Source of the DNA: PWXP01 sp964487655
GTDB taxonomy: Bacteria; Planctomycetota; Planctomycetia; Pirellulales; Thermoguttaceae
Direction: 5' to 3'
DNA: 26,080 bases
Assembly: GCA_964487655.1 (NCBI GenBank)
Contig: CAZASB010000028.1
Location: 1 to 26,080, forward strand
The notes under the pieces are model-generated. The model searched no databases. It saw only the letters and a list, made by a program, of their open reading frames with translations, and was not told the DNA's origin. Shown one piece after another: positions 9,201 through 16,344 of this stretch. How positions within the stretch are numbered: the first letter of the stretch is position 1; each line of letters starts with the position of its first letter. The position numbers were made by a program, and so were the translations under genes.

Positions 9201-9707
9201 GCGTTCGACCGTCTGGCGGGCTTGCTTGAGTATGTCGGCCTCGGAGCGACCGTACCGGCTCGAAACACGCAGCAGCTCGCTCTGCCGCACGGCGCCCAGA
9301 TTGTATCCGCCTGCCATCTGGCGAGCAACACGCTCGGCCAGGTCCGCGTCGGTTCGGCTGCCGTCGAATAGCTCGTCCACCGTTACGGTGAAGCACTCGG
9401 CTAGGTGCGAACCGGGCACGATCGGGGCATCGGCAGGCATCCCGTCGCGCTGATAGACAGTCTGCCGCGCCCGGCGTTCGATGCGGAGCGTTTGTCCCGC
9501 GTCGTCCCAAATCGATTCGATCGCAACCGGCTGCAACCGGTCGAGCAGGTCCGGCCAAACGAGCCCGCGAATTGCGCGGCAAGTAGTCGTCTTGCCAGAC
9601 CCGTTGGGACCGACGACCACGTTCAACCCGGCATCGAGTTCCGCGAGTGAAAATCCTCCGCGCTCGAACCCAGGCATGGCCAGAAGGTGCAGTTCTCGGA
9701 GCTTCAT
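6243..9707 (-). CDS. SbcC/YhaN-like AAA ATPase with membrane hairpin and C-terminal extension
   Basis: A 1154-residue SMC/Rad50-like ATPase, the likely partner of the nuclease just upstream. The N-terminal half-site holds Walker A GPNGSGKTT (about residues 34-42). Long coiled coils (about 150-400 and 455-790) are separated by two hydrophobic helices at about 405-447 (ILLWSLIAALAVLGVLLAV then WWLALVPLAGGAAWLAW) instead of a CxxC zinc hook. Bacillus YhaN has the same arrangement. The C-terminal half-site has signature LSRGTRMQL (about 832) and Walker B LPVLLDEVL (about 860). Some 260 further residues follow the ATPase head, Ala-rich and helical, ending in NLVDRLWNWASD; I do not recognise this extension. 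The ATG overlaps the nuclease stop as ATGA, indicating translational coupling. The role is probably DNA-end or structure processing, perhaps membrane-tethered. Confidence 0.88.
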   Translation of the reverse strand: MKLRELHLLAMPGFERGGFSLAELDAGLNVVVGPNGSGKTTTCRAIRGLVWPDLLDRLQPVAIESIWDDAGQTLRIERRARQTVYQRDGMPADAPIVPGSHLAECFTVTVDELFDGSRTDADLAERVARQMAGGYNLGAVRQSELLRVSSRYGRSEADILKQARQTVERITAEQQRLRGEEDELADLERQAGASRSAEARLKALDAVRERYGLKAQLDEIEARLRELPPNMDKLRGDEPARLALLRADLKKAEAARHDAAAARQRAVEQLAGAALPDDGVAQPQLDELDVRLDRLAGLERDLTDRRRALSAAEVRCEQALRILSPAGTPEALENLDLAGLDRLDAFHRDAEKLAAERRAAESQLALLGESSEMADVESLGAGLQLLRQWFEVGPTPESPDDPQRRILLWSLIAALAVLGVLLAVGVSAWWLALVPLAGGAAWLAWRPATPPPSDLRAPVRDRFGRLSIAPPAIWEQDAVGRRVNELERALAEARAAESREERRRGLHAELERTRQREAAVEATRQSLIARFGVAPEASDLALTALAGQLAIYQQSRVTAREAVTELDRLRADAASELTAINQVLGQFGYEPTGDLAEARPRKVELARRADSHRQALATRAAAELQLADAEQRITVLRERESQLFLAAGLDSPDPAELDARVERRPEYRKFVEERTKLSARYEALEKQLAEMPDLANLTLEDVDQLDAKLRRQADGYRALIERMGGIRSRMEAAARSHDLEAALAARDRATDALHDCRERTELAAAGRLLLDQVEQEYRIESQPPVIRRASEWFVAFTHGRYELRVADGPRDGSASFLAFDTQSQRGLSLDELSRGTRMQLLLAVRLAFAIESERGACLPVLLDEVLSSSDPERFAAIAECVLALVAEGRQVFYFTCQPGDAAAWRELAQRRGMAFRPAIDLATVRGLPNPEPRLLTLSAIAAESVPAPKGRTLVEYIAALDVPPLDPSAGAAPAHLAHLVDSAGALHRLLQASVPTYGRLQAMAAHGRLDAVVDSAALARIDARARAIDAFAAAWRVGRGQPLTREALAESGVTDKFLDGVSSLAEELHWNAARLLEALDARNDDRVKGFRAKALDQMRERLTATGHLDPRPAIEEHEVRARVLAAAGNDIQQGILPLSEVSNLVDRLWNWASD

Positions 9708-10990
9708 GCCGTTCCCTCCTTCTGTCCGAGAAGCGAGTCCAAAACCGCGTAGCCGGCCCGAAGCAACGTTGCACGCACCGCCTCGTCATTCGGCGGCTGA
9801 CCAAGGTTGTCTAACAGGAGGAACGCAGGTGAACGCCGTTGTGCTTCCACGCTCTCTCGCCCCTGCCGAATGAGCGATTGGACCAGCTCGGCCGGCTCGC
9901 CGCTCTCCAACGCAAGCAGTCGCCTCGCGAGGAGCCCGATCGGATCGGTCGAACGGACCAGGTCGGCCAGCGAATGGTCGGGACGAGTGGCGTCTTCTAC
10001 CTTCTCAAAAAAATACTGCACGTCCGCGGCCGGCACCCGCAGGCTGTCGCGAATCTGCTGGCCGAGCGATGGCAGTTCCGCCTGAAGCGACGTGTGGCCG
10101 GTGAGTCGCAACCGACAGGCCACCCATCGCACGTTGCCCAGGGCATCTTCGATTTCGGCATGTCGGGCGCGGACAGCGTCGAGGATGGCATGGTTGAATC
10201 CATCGGCGTCCGAAACACCGTCCAGCGGCACGTTAATCGGCTCGTAGCGCATCGCTGCCAGCGGCACGAATTGCGCGCGGGGCGCGGCGCCGCGTTGCAG
10301 TTCAACGAGCCACGCGCCGTGCGCGCCCGTTTCACCCGGATCGAGTCCCTGCGGCGAGCCCGGATAGAGCACCAGTGGCCGGCTTTCGGCCAGCAGTATC
10401 GGCCGGTGAATATGGCCCAGCAGCCAAGCCGCTACCGGACGCGCCTGCAGTTCGGCCAGCGGAACGGGCGCGTAGGTACTTGTGGCGGCGAAGCAGTCGC
10501 AATGGAGCACGCCAACGGTCAGGTCGTCGTCGGCCACGGCGGGAAAGCCCATTTCCAGCGGGCTGATTCGAACATGCCGTTCGGGAAACGACCAGCCCAC
10601 CAGCCGCACCGTCTCGCCGTCCGCGTTTGCGGCGGTGGCCTGTTCCCAACGCCCTCCGCGTCCGAGAAGCTGGAACCCATCGACCTCGTCGGCCAGTCGG
10701 GCGAGGACGTCATGGTCATGGTTTCCGGCCACGGCGAACACGGGCACGTCGTGGTCCAGCAGTCGCCTCACCCCGGCCTGTAGCACGGAGTACGCCTCAT
10801 AGAACCGGTTGCGTGCATCGACCACGTCGCCGGTGAGCACGGCGGCATGGACTTTTCGGGCGATTGCCAGATCGCCAAACCGTCGAAACGCTTCACCCGG
10901 CCCCACCGCGCGAGCATCCCATTCATCCGGAACGCGCGTTGGCTGCCGGCCAAGATGGATATCACCCGTACAGAGTATTCTTAGTGCCAT
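9704..10990 (-). CDS. SbcD/YhaO-like metallophosphoesterase (DNA exonuclease subunit)
   Basis: A 428-residue calcineurin-like phosphoesterase of the Mre11/SbcD/YhaO group. All metal-site motifs are present in order: GDIHLG (near residue 10), LTGDVVD (about 54), GNHDHD (about 92), LHCD (about 162) and GHIHRP (about 193). A capping domain and a C-terminal region that would contact the ATPase coiled coil follow. It is expected to be a Mn-dependent nuclease working with the ATPase encoded downstream, with which it overlaps by four bases. Start: I prefer ATG 10990 (MALRILC) over ATG 11008, because a perfect TATAAT ends six bases before 10990, suggesting a leaderless transcript. The longer form would add six residues. 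There is no Shine-Dalgarno at either. Confidence 0.9.
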   Translation of the reverse strand: MALRILCTGDIHLGRQPTRVPDEWDARAVGPGEAFRRFGDLAIARKVHAAVLTGDVVDARNRFYEAYSVLQAGVRRLLDHDVPVFAVAGNHDHDVLARLADEVDGFQLLGRGGRWEQATAANADGETVRLVGWSFPERHVRISPLEMGFPAVADDDLTVGVLHCDCFAATSTYAPVPLAELQARPVAAWLLGHIHRPILLAESRPLVLYPGSPQGLDPGETGAHGAWLVELQRGAAPRAQFVPLAAMRYEPINVPLDGVSDADGFNHAILDAVRARHAEIEDALGNVRWVACRLRLTGHTSLQAELPSLGQQIRDSLRVPAADVQYFFEKVEDATRPDHSLADLVRSTDPIGLLARRLLALESGEPAELVQSLIRQGRESVEAQRRSPAFLLLDNLGQPPNDEAVRATLLRAGYAVLDSLLGQKEGTA

Positions 10991-10996
10991 GGCGGG

Positions 10997-11002
10997 ATTA
11001 TA
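10997..11002 (-). promoter_or_regulatory. Candidate -10 element (TATAAT) of the nuclease-ATPase operon
   Basis: On the minus strand a consensus TATAAT is followed by only six bases before ATG 10990. Transcription would then start at or next to the start codon, giving a leaderless mRNA. No good -35 hexamer is seen 16-18 bp upstream, so the evidence rests on the -10 alone. Confidence 0.4.
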
Positions 11003-11162
11003 CTGCATTTTGCGGCCGCGGCCATGGCAGCGGAGCAGATCGCCGAGAATCAGCAGAATTCCGTGACTCAGATTAGGAACTCGTGTTGCTAGTATTTGAC
11101 AATCTTACGATCCAGGCCGACGCTATCTTGCCTGTCTGCTCCGACTGTGCCACAATATTCTA

Positions 11163-12396
11163 ATGATGATGTATGGAGACGCTTTTTTCGAAATTGCCGC
11201 CGTTTTGAGCCTTGCGGCCGTTCTTGGCATGATCGGGCAGAAGGTGCGGCAGCCCTTGCTCATTATGTTTCTGGCCACCGGCATTCTGGCGGGGCCGTCG
11301 GGGTTCCGTATTATCGGAAGCTCAGGATATCGTCGCCATCCTGGCGCTGGTGGGACTGACCACGTTCGGGTCCACGGTGGCGGATACAGAGGCCGATTGG
11401 GGCACTGCCGTCTTCATCGCGGCCAAGGGGATGGGCCTGATTGGCGCCGTGGCCCTGCTGATGCAATTCGTCCTGCCGCGACTGACGCGACGGCTGGCCC
11501 ATTCGCAAGAGCTGCTGATCCTGTTCGCCATTGCCTGGGCCGTGTTCTTCGGGGCGGCCGGCGAGTGGCTCGGGTTCAGCAAGGAGGTGGGGGCGTTTCT
11601 AGCAGGCGTTTCCCTCGCCTCGACCAGGTATCGCGATGCCATCGGCACGCGGCTGACCAGTCTCCGTGATTTCCTCCTCTTGTTCTTCTTCGTCGACCTG
11701 GGCGCGCGCCTCGACTGGTCGTCGGTTGGCTCGCAGGTGGGCGCGTCGGTGGTGCTTTCTCTGTTTGTGCTCATCGGCAATCCGCTGATTGTTCTGGTCA
11801 TTATGGGTGTGATGGGCTACCGGTGTCGAACCAGTTTCCTGGCTGGGCTGACCGTGGCGCAGATCAGCGAGTTTTCCCTCATCGTCGCCGCTCTCGGGCT
11901 GGCCATTGGTCACATTAACGAGGAAACGATGGGGCTGATTACCCTGGTGGGAGTCCTGACCATTCGAGACATATCGCTTGGCGCGATGACTGGCGTATCC
12001 ATCCTGGCGGTTAGCCGCGCCGGGCGCGTGTTTGACGAGCCCAACCCAGAGTTCCAGGTGTTTCCGGGTGACCGTCTACTACTCATGGGGCCGCCAGACG
12101 ACCTGCGGGAAGCTGAGGCCATGCTCCACCAGACCGGGGCGAACCAGGACGTGTCGAGTATCAATAGCTTCAAAATCGCGGAGGTCCGCGTGGCCGACGA
12201 CTCGGTGCTTTCTGGCCGCACGCTGGCTGAAGTCCGCTTTCGGCAGCGGTACGGCGTGACGCTTGTCGGCATCCGCCGGGGCGAAAGCGAGATGACCTCG
12301 GTGAGTTCCTTCGAGCAATTTTGGACCGGCGACCACCTGATCGTAATCGGAACCACGGCGGCGGTGGAAAGACTCCGCGAAGAAGAGCCGCTCTAG
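11163..12396 (+). pseudogene. Decayed Kef-type (CPA2) cation:proton antiporter with TrkA-C domains
   Basis: The first about 52 codons (ATG 11163; TM1 plus the IGQKVRQPLL and GILAGPSGF motifs) run in one frame to about 11320. Homology then jumps to the frame opened by AQDIVAILALVG and continues to the TAG at 12394-12396. In intact CPA2 proteins about 100 residues (several helices) separate these motifs, so a frameshifting deletion is likely. Later, the last helix (LVGVLTI) runs straight into RDISL of a TrkA-C domain, so the NAD-binding TrkA-N/RCK domain appears missing. The first TrkA-C domain also seems shortened before GVSILAV. The second TrkA-C domain (GVTLVGIRRGE, GDHLIVIG) looks intact. 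About 400 residues remain of an expected 650-700. A weak TTGCCT-17-CACAAT lies just before the start. Probably non-functional, unless the deletions are assembly errors. Confidence 0.75.
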
Positions 12397-12578
12397 CCCG
12401 GATTATTCATCTACGTAGGGTGGGTCGAGGTCGCGTGGATCGTTGGTGGGTCCGCACAAGCCGCAACCGAGCTGATTTGTAGCCCGCCGCCTAGAAAGAC
12501 GCCGGTATTAGCGACCGATGACCCACCAAAGAAGCGGCTTGTTTGACCCACCCTACCTATCATGAATAATCCGGGCTA
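12394..12578. mobile_element. MITE-like element with about 34-bp terminal inverted repeats and TA flanks
   Basis: A 185-bp non-coding element. Its left end (TA, GCCCGGATTATTCAT, then GTAGGGTGGGTC) is repeated in inverted orientation at its right end (GACCCACCCTAC, then ATGAATAATCCGGGC, TA). The arms differ by a few bases in the middle (CTAC against GATAG). TA on both sides suggests a TA target duplication, as made by IS630/Tc1-mariner-type transposases. Internal inverted repeats TTGGTGGGTC/GACCCACCAA and ACAAGCCGC/GCGGCTTGT add secondary structure. There is no transposase ORF, so it would be mobilised in trans. The insertion point is the stop codon of the antiporter remnant: the TA of TAG is duplicated, so the stop is preserved. 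A second copy begins at 26049. Confidence 0.75.
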
Positions 12579-12591
12579 GGAACGGAAGAGC

Positions 12592-12636
12592 CGAAAAGAA
12601 ACAGACGCCCTTCGGCGGATGCCAAAGGGCGTCTGG
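12592..12636 (-). terminator. Rho-independent terminator of gap
   Basis: Read on the minus strand, about 30 bases after the gap stop codon, CAGACGCCCTT and AAGGGCGTCTG form an 11-bp perfect stem around a 12-nt loop. It is followed by TTTCTTTT. The stem and T-tract are those of a strong intrinsic terminator. It isolates gap from the MITE-like element and the antiporter remnant. Confidence 0.85.
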
Positions 12637-12666
12637 AAGAACTCACTCACATGGAAGCAGCAGATA

Positions 12667-13686
<1,020 letters not shown>

Positions 13687-13784
13687 AGTGAATCTCCTTG
13701 TAAGAAAACCTGCCCCTACGCATGAGGGGGCACTTTAATGATCCCGCTCCACCGCGGGCCTGTTCGTCCAGTGGAGAGCGCGAC

Positions 13785-13790
13785 ATTATA
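13785..13790 (-). promoter_or_regulatory. Candidate gap promoter (-10 TATAAT)
   Basis: On the minus strand a perfect TATAAT lies about 95 bp before the gap GTG. The bases 17 bp upstream (TTTTCC) are a poor -35. The leader between it and gap contains a GC-rich inverted repeat (CCCGC near 13743, GCGGG near 13754) and an AAGGAG ribosome site. Confidence 0.45.
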
Positions 13791-13850
13791 ACCGTACCTA
13801 TCGGCAGGAAAAGGGGCGCTCTCAAATTGGAACCGTTTACGTGTCTTCTA

Positions 13851-13890
13851 CGGGTTATCTCAAACGTCGACGGGTTATCTCAAACGTCGA
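13851..13890. repeat. Perfect tandem duplication of a 20-bp unit
   Basis: Two identical 20-bp units (13851-13870 and 13871-13890, beginning CGGGTTATCTCAAACGTCGA) are directly adjacent in the non-coding tract behind gap. Two copies without spacers are not a CRISPR array. The role is unknown; it could be replication slippage or a paired binding site. Confidence 0.8.
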
Positions 13891-13945
13891 CTTGCCAGTA
13901 AAAATCACCACTGCGAAAATTCTGTTGAACGAAGTGCTTCGCCGT

Positions 13946-13976
13946 GGGGGGGGCGTGGGGGCGGATTGGAGGGGGG
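13946..13976 (+). other. G-run cluster, possible G-quadruplex
   Basis: Runs of 8, 5, 2, 2 and 6 guanines occur within 31 bases on the plus strand. Using the long runs, four G-tracts of at least three can be drawn, so an intramolecular quadruplex is possible. It lies in the gene-poor tract between gap and the DUF4091 gene. No function can be assigned. Confidence 0.4.
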
Positions 13977-14045
13977 AAGACGAAAAGGGCGGTCGAAGCG
14001 AATGGGACGGCGGGGTCACGGAGGGATTCCTCGCCATGCGCGCAG

Positions 14046-14192
14046 TATAAAGACAGTCGCGTTCGATTACGATGCCGCCGGCCGTTTGGCAAGCGAGCCG
14101 ATCACCGTAACCTTTGGCCGGACAACGACTTACACCGTCCAGTCGGCTTACGACGCAGCGAATCGCCGCATGGGCATCACGTACCCGGACAG
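14046..14192 (+). pseudogene. RHS/YD-repeat protein fragment
   Basis: One open stretch encodes two consecutive YD-type repeats: FDYDAAGRLASEP, then YTVQSAYDAANRRMGITYPDS. These match the YDxxGR pattern of RHS-repeat polymorphic toxin or wall-associated proteins. The match starts and stops abruptly with no start codon, signal, core or toxin domain around it. After about 14192 the frame runs on into sequence without RHS character and ends at 14292. This is a remnant of a gene otherwise lost from the locus. The rest of the 13687-14354 interval holds only the gap promoter, the tandem duplication and the G-run cluster. Confidence 0.6.
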
Positions 14193-14363
14193 CTTACATG
14201 CTGCGGCACGCTGGCCGGGTCGTCCAGCAGCGGAAGTTGCTGCGAACCTCGCCGATCACGCGTTGCCCGCTGCGGTCCATGCGGTAAACTAGACTTGTGA
14301 CGGACGCGCGGCTCCGCACATGGAAGCTGCCTCCCAAGCCCTTCGCGACCGCAGGTGTACAGA

Positions 14364-16145
14364 ATGAAGATGTATTGCCAACTGCTGTTACTGCTTCTAT
14401 GGAGCATTGAGGCTCATGCCCATTGGTATGTGTGGACAGCGCCAGACACTCGACGCGTCTTGCGCGAGGCTGCCGGCGACGAGGGATGTGAGGTCCGACT
14501 GGCCGCTGCAAGGAACGAATGGGAGAGCTTCCAAGTATTCATACGGAGCGATTCGGCGGTGCCGGGAGTTAGAGTCGAGCCGGGGGATTTGGCCGGTCCC
14601 GACGGAGCCATGTTGCGGGGCGACAATGCTTGCCTGTTCCGAGAGCATCAGTTGCATCTTACGGAGGGGACATTTCGCAACGAGGAGTTCACGCCGGGTT
14701 GGTATCCCGATCCGCTTATACCACATCGCAATCCCGTGACGAATGAGCCGCTTACCGGCACCCGGTTCATTGCCATGCCCTTTGATCTACCTGAACGCGA
14801 GACGCACGGTTTCTGGGTGGATATTTACGTGCCTCCGGACACTCCGCGGGGTGAATACCGGGGAACCTATCGGCTGATTGCCGAAGGCCAGAAGCCGGTT
14901 GCAATTCCAGTCAGTCTGACCGTGTGGGACATTACCCTGCCAAGAGTTTCGGCACTGAAGACGTCGCTCGGGTCGCCGGCGCAAAGGATGCGAGGCTACT
15001 ATCGCAAGCGGGCCGCGGCAAACATCGAGACGGAGCCCGATGACTGGGACGCCGTCGAGCTGCAGTGCGCCGAGTTGCTTTCGCAACACCGAATCAATGC
15101 GACGCCACCGTCCGGCTCGCTCGATCCGGAAGAACTGGTGGACGGCTCGTTTCAAATATCCGCCGAAAAGATCAATGCTTTTCGCAAGTTTGTGGACCAC
15201 TTCCATGTGAACGCCTGTTCCGTGCCGCATCCGCGCCGCTGGATCAAGAACCCTGAAGAGGAGCGGCGGAAACTACATGCCTGGCTGGCAGAGTTCGATC
15301 GCGCGATTGAGGAAATCGCTCGGCCCGAGGTAATGTTCTATATCTATCTGCGTGACGAGCCCAATGATCCGGAGGCCTACAATTACGTGCGGCTATGGGG
15401 CCGTGCGATTCGCGAGGCAACCTCCAGGGTGCAGGTTATGGTCGTCGAGCAAACGTGGGCGCAGGAGGACCGTTGGGGCGACCTATATGGTGCGGTCGAT
15501 ATTTGGTGTCCGCTCTTCTCCCTGTTCAAGTCGAAGAGCGCGGCGGCAAGGCAGAAGCTCGGCGAGGAGATTTGGACCTACACGGCCCTGTGCCAACGGG
15601 CTCGCACCCCATGGTGGCACACCGACCACCCGTTGTTGAACTACCGCGTCCCGAGTTGGATTGCATGGAGCTACGATATTCGTGGCCTGCTCTACTGGGG
15701 CGGCATGTCGTATTGGCAAGGCGTGGACGACCCGTGGACCGACCCGAAAACTCTTGACCGCCGTTCCGGCGCTAGTGGTGCGAGTGGAGCCCTGTTCAAT
15801 GGCGAGGGCGTGCTGGTGTATCCGGGCCGGGCGGTTGGCTATGAAGGAATTGCGCCGAGCATGAGGCTGAAGGCCCTTCGTGACGGTATCGAAGACTACG
15901 ACCTGCTGTGCTTGGCGGCGCAAAGCGGCAAAGATGTGGAGTCTCGGAAGATCGTGGCCGAATTGGTCCGGTCCTGGTTCGACTGGGACTCTGACCCCGC
16001 GGCTTACGATGCCGCGCGAGAACGACTTGCGACATTGATCCTTTCTGCTTCACCAAAGGATACCGAGGAGCAGGGCAAGTCCAGCGACCGTCTCCCCCTG
16101 CCCGATTTCATGCGGCGAGCACCGGAGCCCAGCGGTCAGCCGTAG
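14364..16145 (+). CDS. Secreted DUF4091 (GH123-like) protein
   Basis: A roughly 593-residue protein with a short Sec signal peptide (MKMYCQLLLLLLWSIEAHA, cleavage near residue 19). An N-terminal beta-sandwich of about 180 residues carries the RNEWESFQV segment usual in this family. The TIM-barrel-like DUF4091 domain follows. Diagnostic features are YLRDEPNDPEAYNYV (about 330-345, acidic pair likely at the active site), SYDIRGLLYWG, and a C-terminal block GIAPSMRLKALRDGIEDYDLL. GH123 enzymes act on hexosaminides, but the substrate here is unknown. Start: GTG 14355 would add three residues; ATG 14364 has AGG about 8 bases upstream and gives a better signal peptide. It stands alone, following the RHS remnant. 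Confidence 0.85.
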   Translation: MKMYCQLLLLLLWSIEAHAHWYVWTAPDTRRVLREAAGDEGCEVRLAAARNEWESFQVFIRSDSAVPGVRVEPGDLAGPDGAMLRGDNACLFREHQLHLTEGTFRNEEFTPGWYPDPLIPHRNPVTNEPLTGTRFIAMPFDLPERETHGFWVDIYVPPDTPRGEYRGTYRLIAEGQKPVAIPVSLTVWDITLPRVSALKTSLGSPAQRMRGYYRKRAAANIETEPDDWDAVELQCAELLSQHRINATPPSGSLDPEELVDGSFQISAEKINAFRKFVDHFHVNACSVPHPRRWIKNPEEERRKLHAWLAEFDRAIEEIARPEVMFYIYLRDEPNDPEAYNYVRLWGRAIREATSRVQVMVVEQTWAQEDRWGDLYGAVDIWCPLFSLFKSKSAAARQKLGEEIWTYTALCQRARTPWWHTDHPLLNYRVPSWIAWSYDIRGLLYWGGMSYWQGVDDPWTDPKTLDRRSGASGASGALFNGEGVLVYPGRAVGYEGIAPSMRLKALRDGIEDYDLLCLAAQSGKDVESRKIVAELVRSWFDWDSDPAAYDAARERLATLILSASPKDTEEQGKSSDRLPLPDFMRRAPEPSGQP

Positions 16146-16258
16146 CCCGACTCCGATCCGTATCGCGTGGCAAGCGGTCCGCACCCCGCAAACACTCCCT
16201 CCTCGGCATTCCAGCAGTGATATCGTGCCGCCCCCCCATTGGGACGTTGTTTTTCTGC

Positions 16259-16286
16259 TTGACGTTGTGTCTGAGTGACGTAGAGT
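16259..16286 (+). promoter_or_regulatory. Candidate promoter of the receiver-kinase gene
   Basis: TTGACG at 16259-16264 and TAGAGT at 16281-16286 are separated by 16 bp, a fair sigma-70 pair (5/6 and 4/6 matches). It would give a leader of roughly 50 nt before ATG 16345. The sequence GACGTTGT occurs twice, around 16244 and 16261. Prediction by eye only. Confidence 0.4.
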
Positions 16287-16344
16287 TACTGCAGAGCCTA
16301 AAGAAGTGTTTCTGTTCTGCAACGGTGCTTCCGGGGAGGCCAAG

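Noticed and set aside
9839..10783. 314-codon plus-strand open frame opposite the nuclease gene
   Set aside because: The minus strand encodes all phosphoesterase motifs here. The antisense product shows no family features.
13851..13890. CRISPR-like direct repeat
   Set aside because: Only two 20-bp units, directly adjacent with no spacers, and no cas genes in the window.
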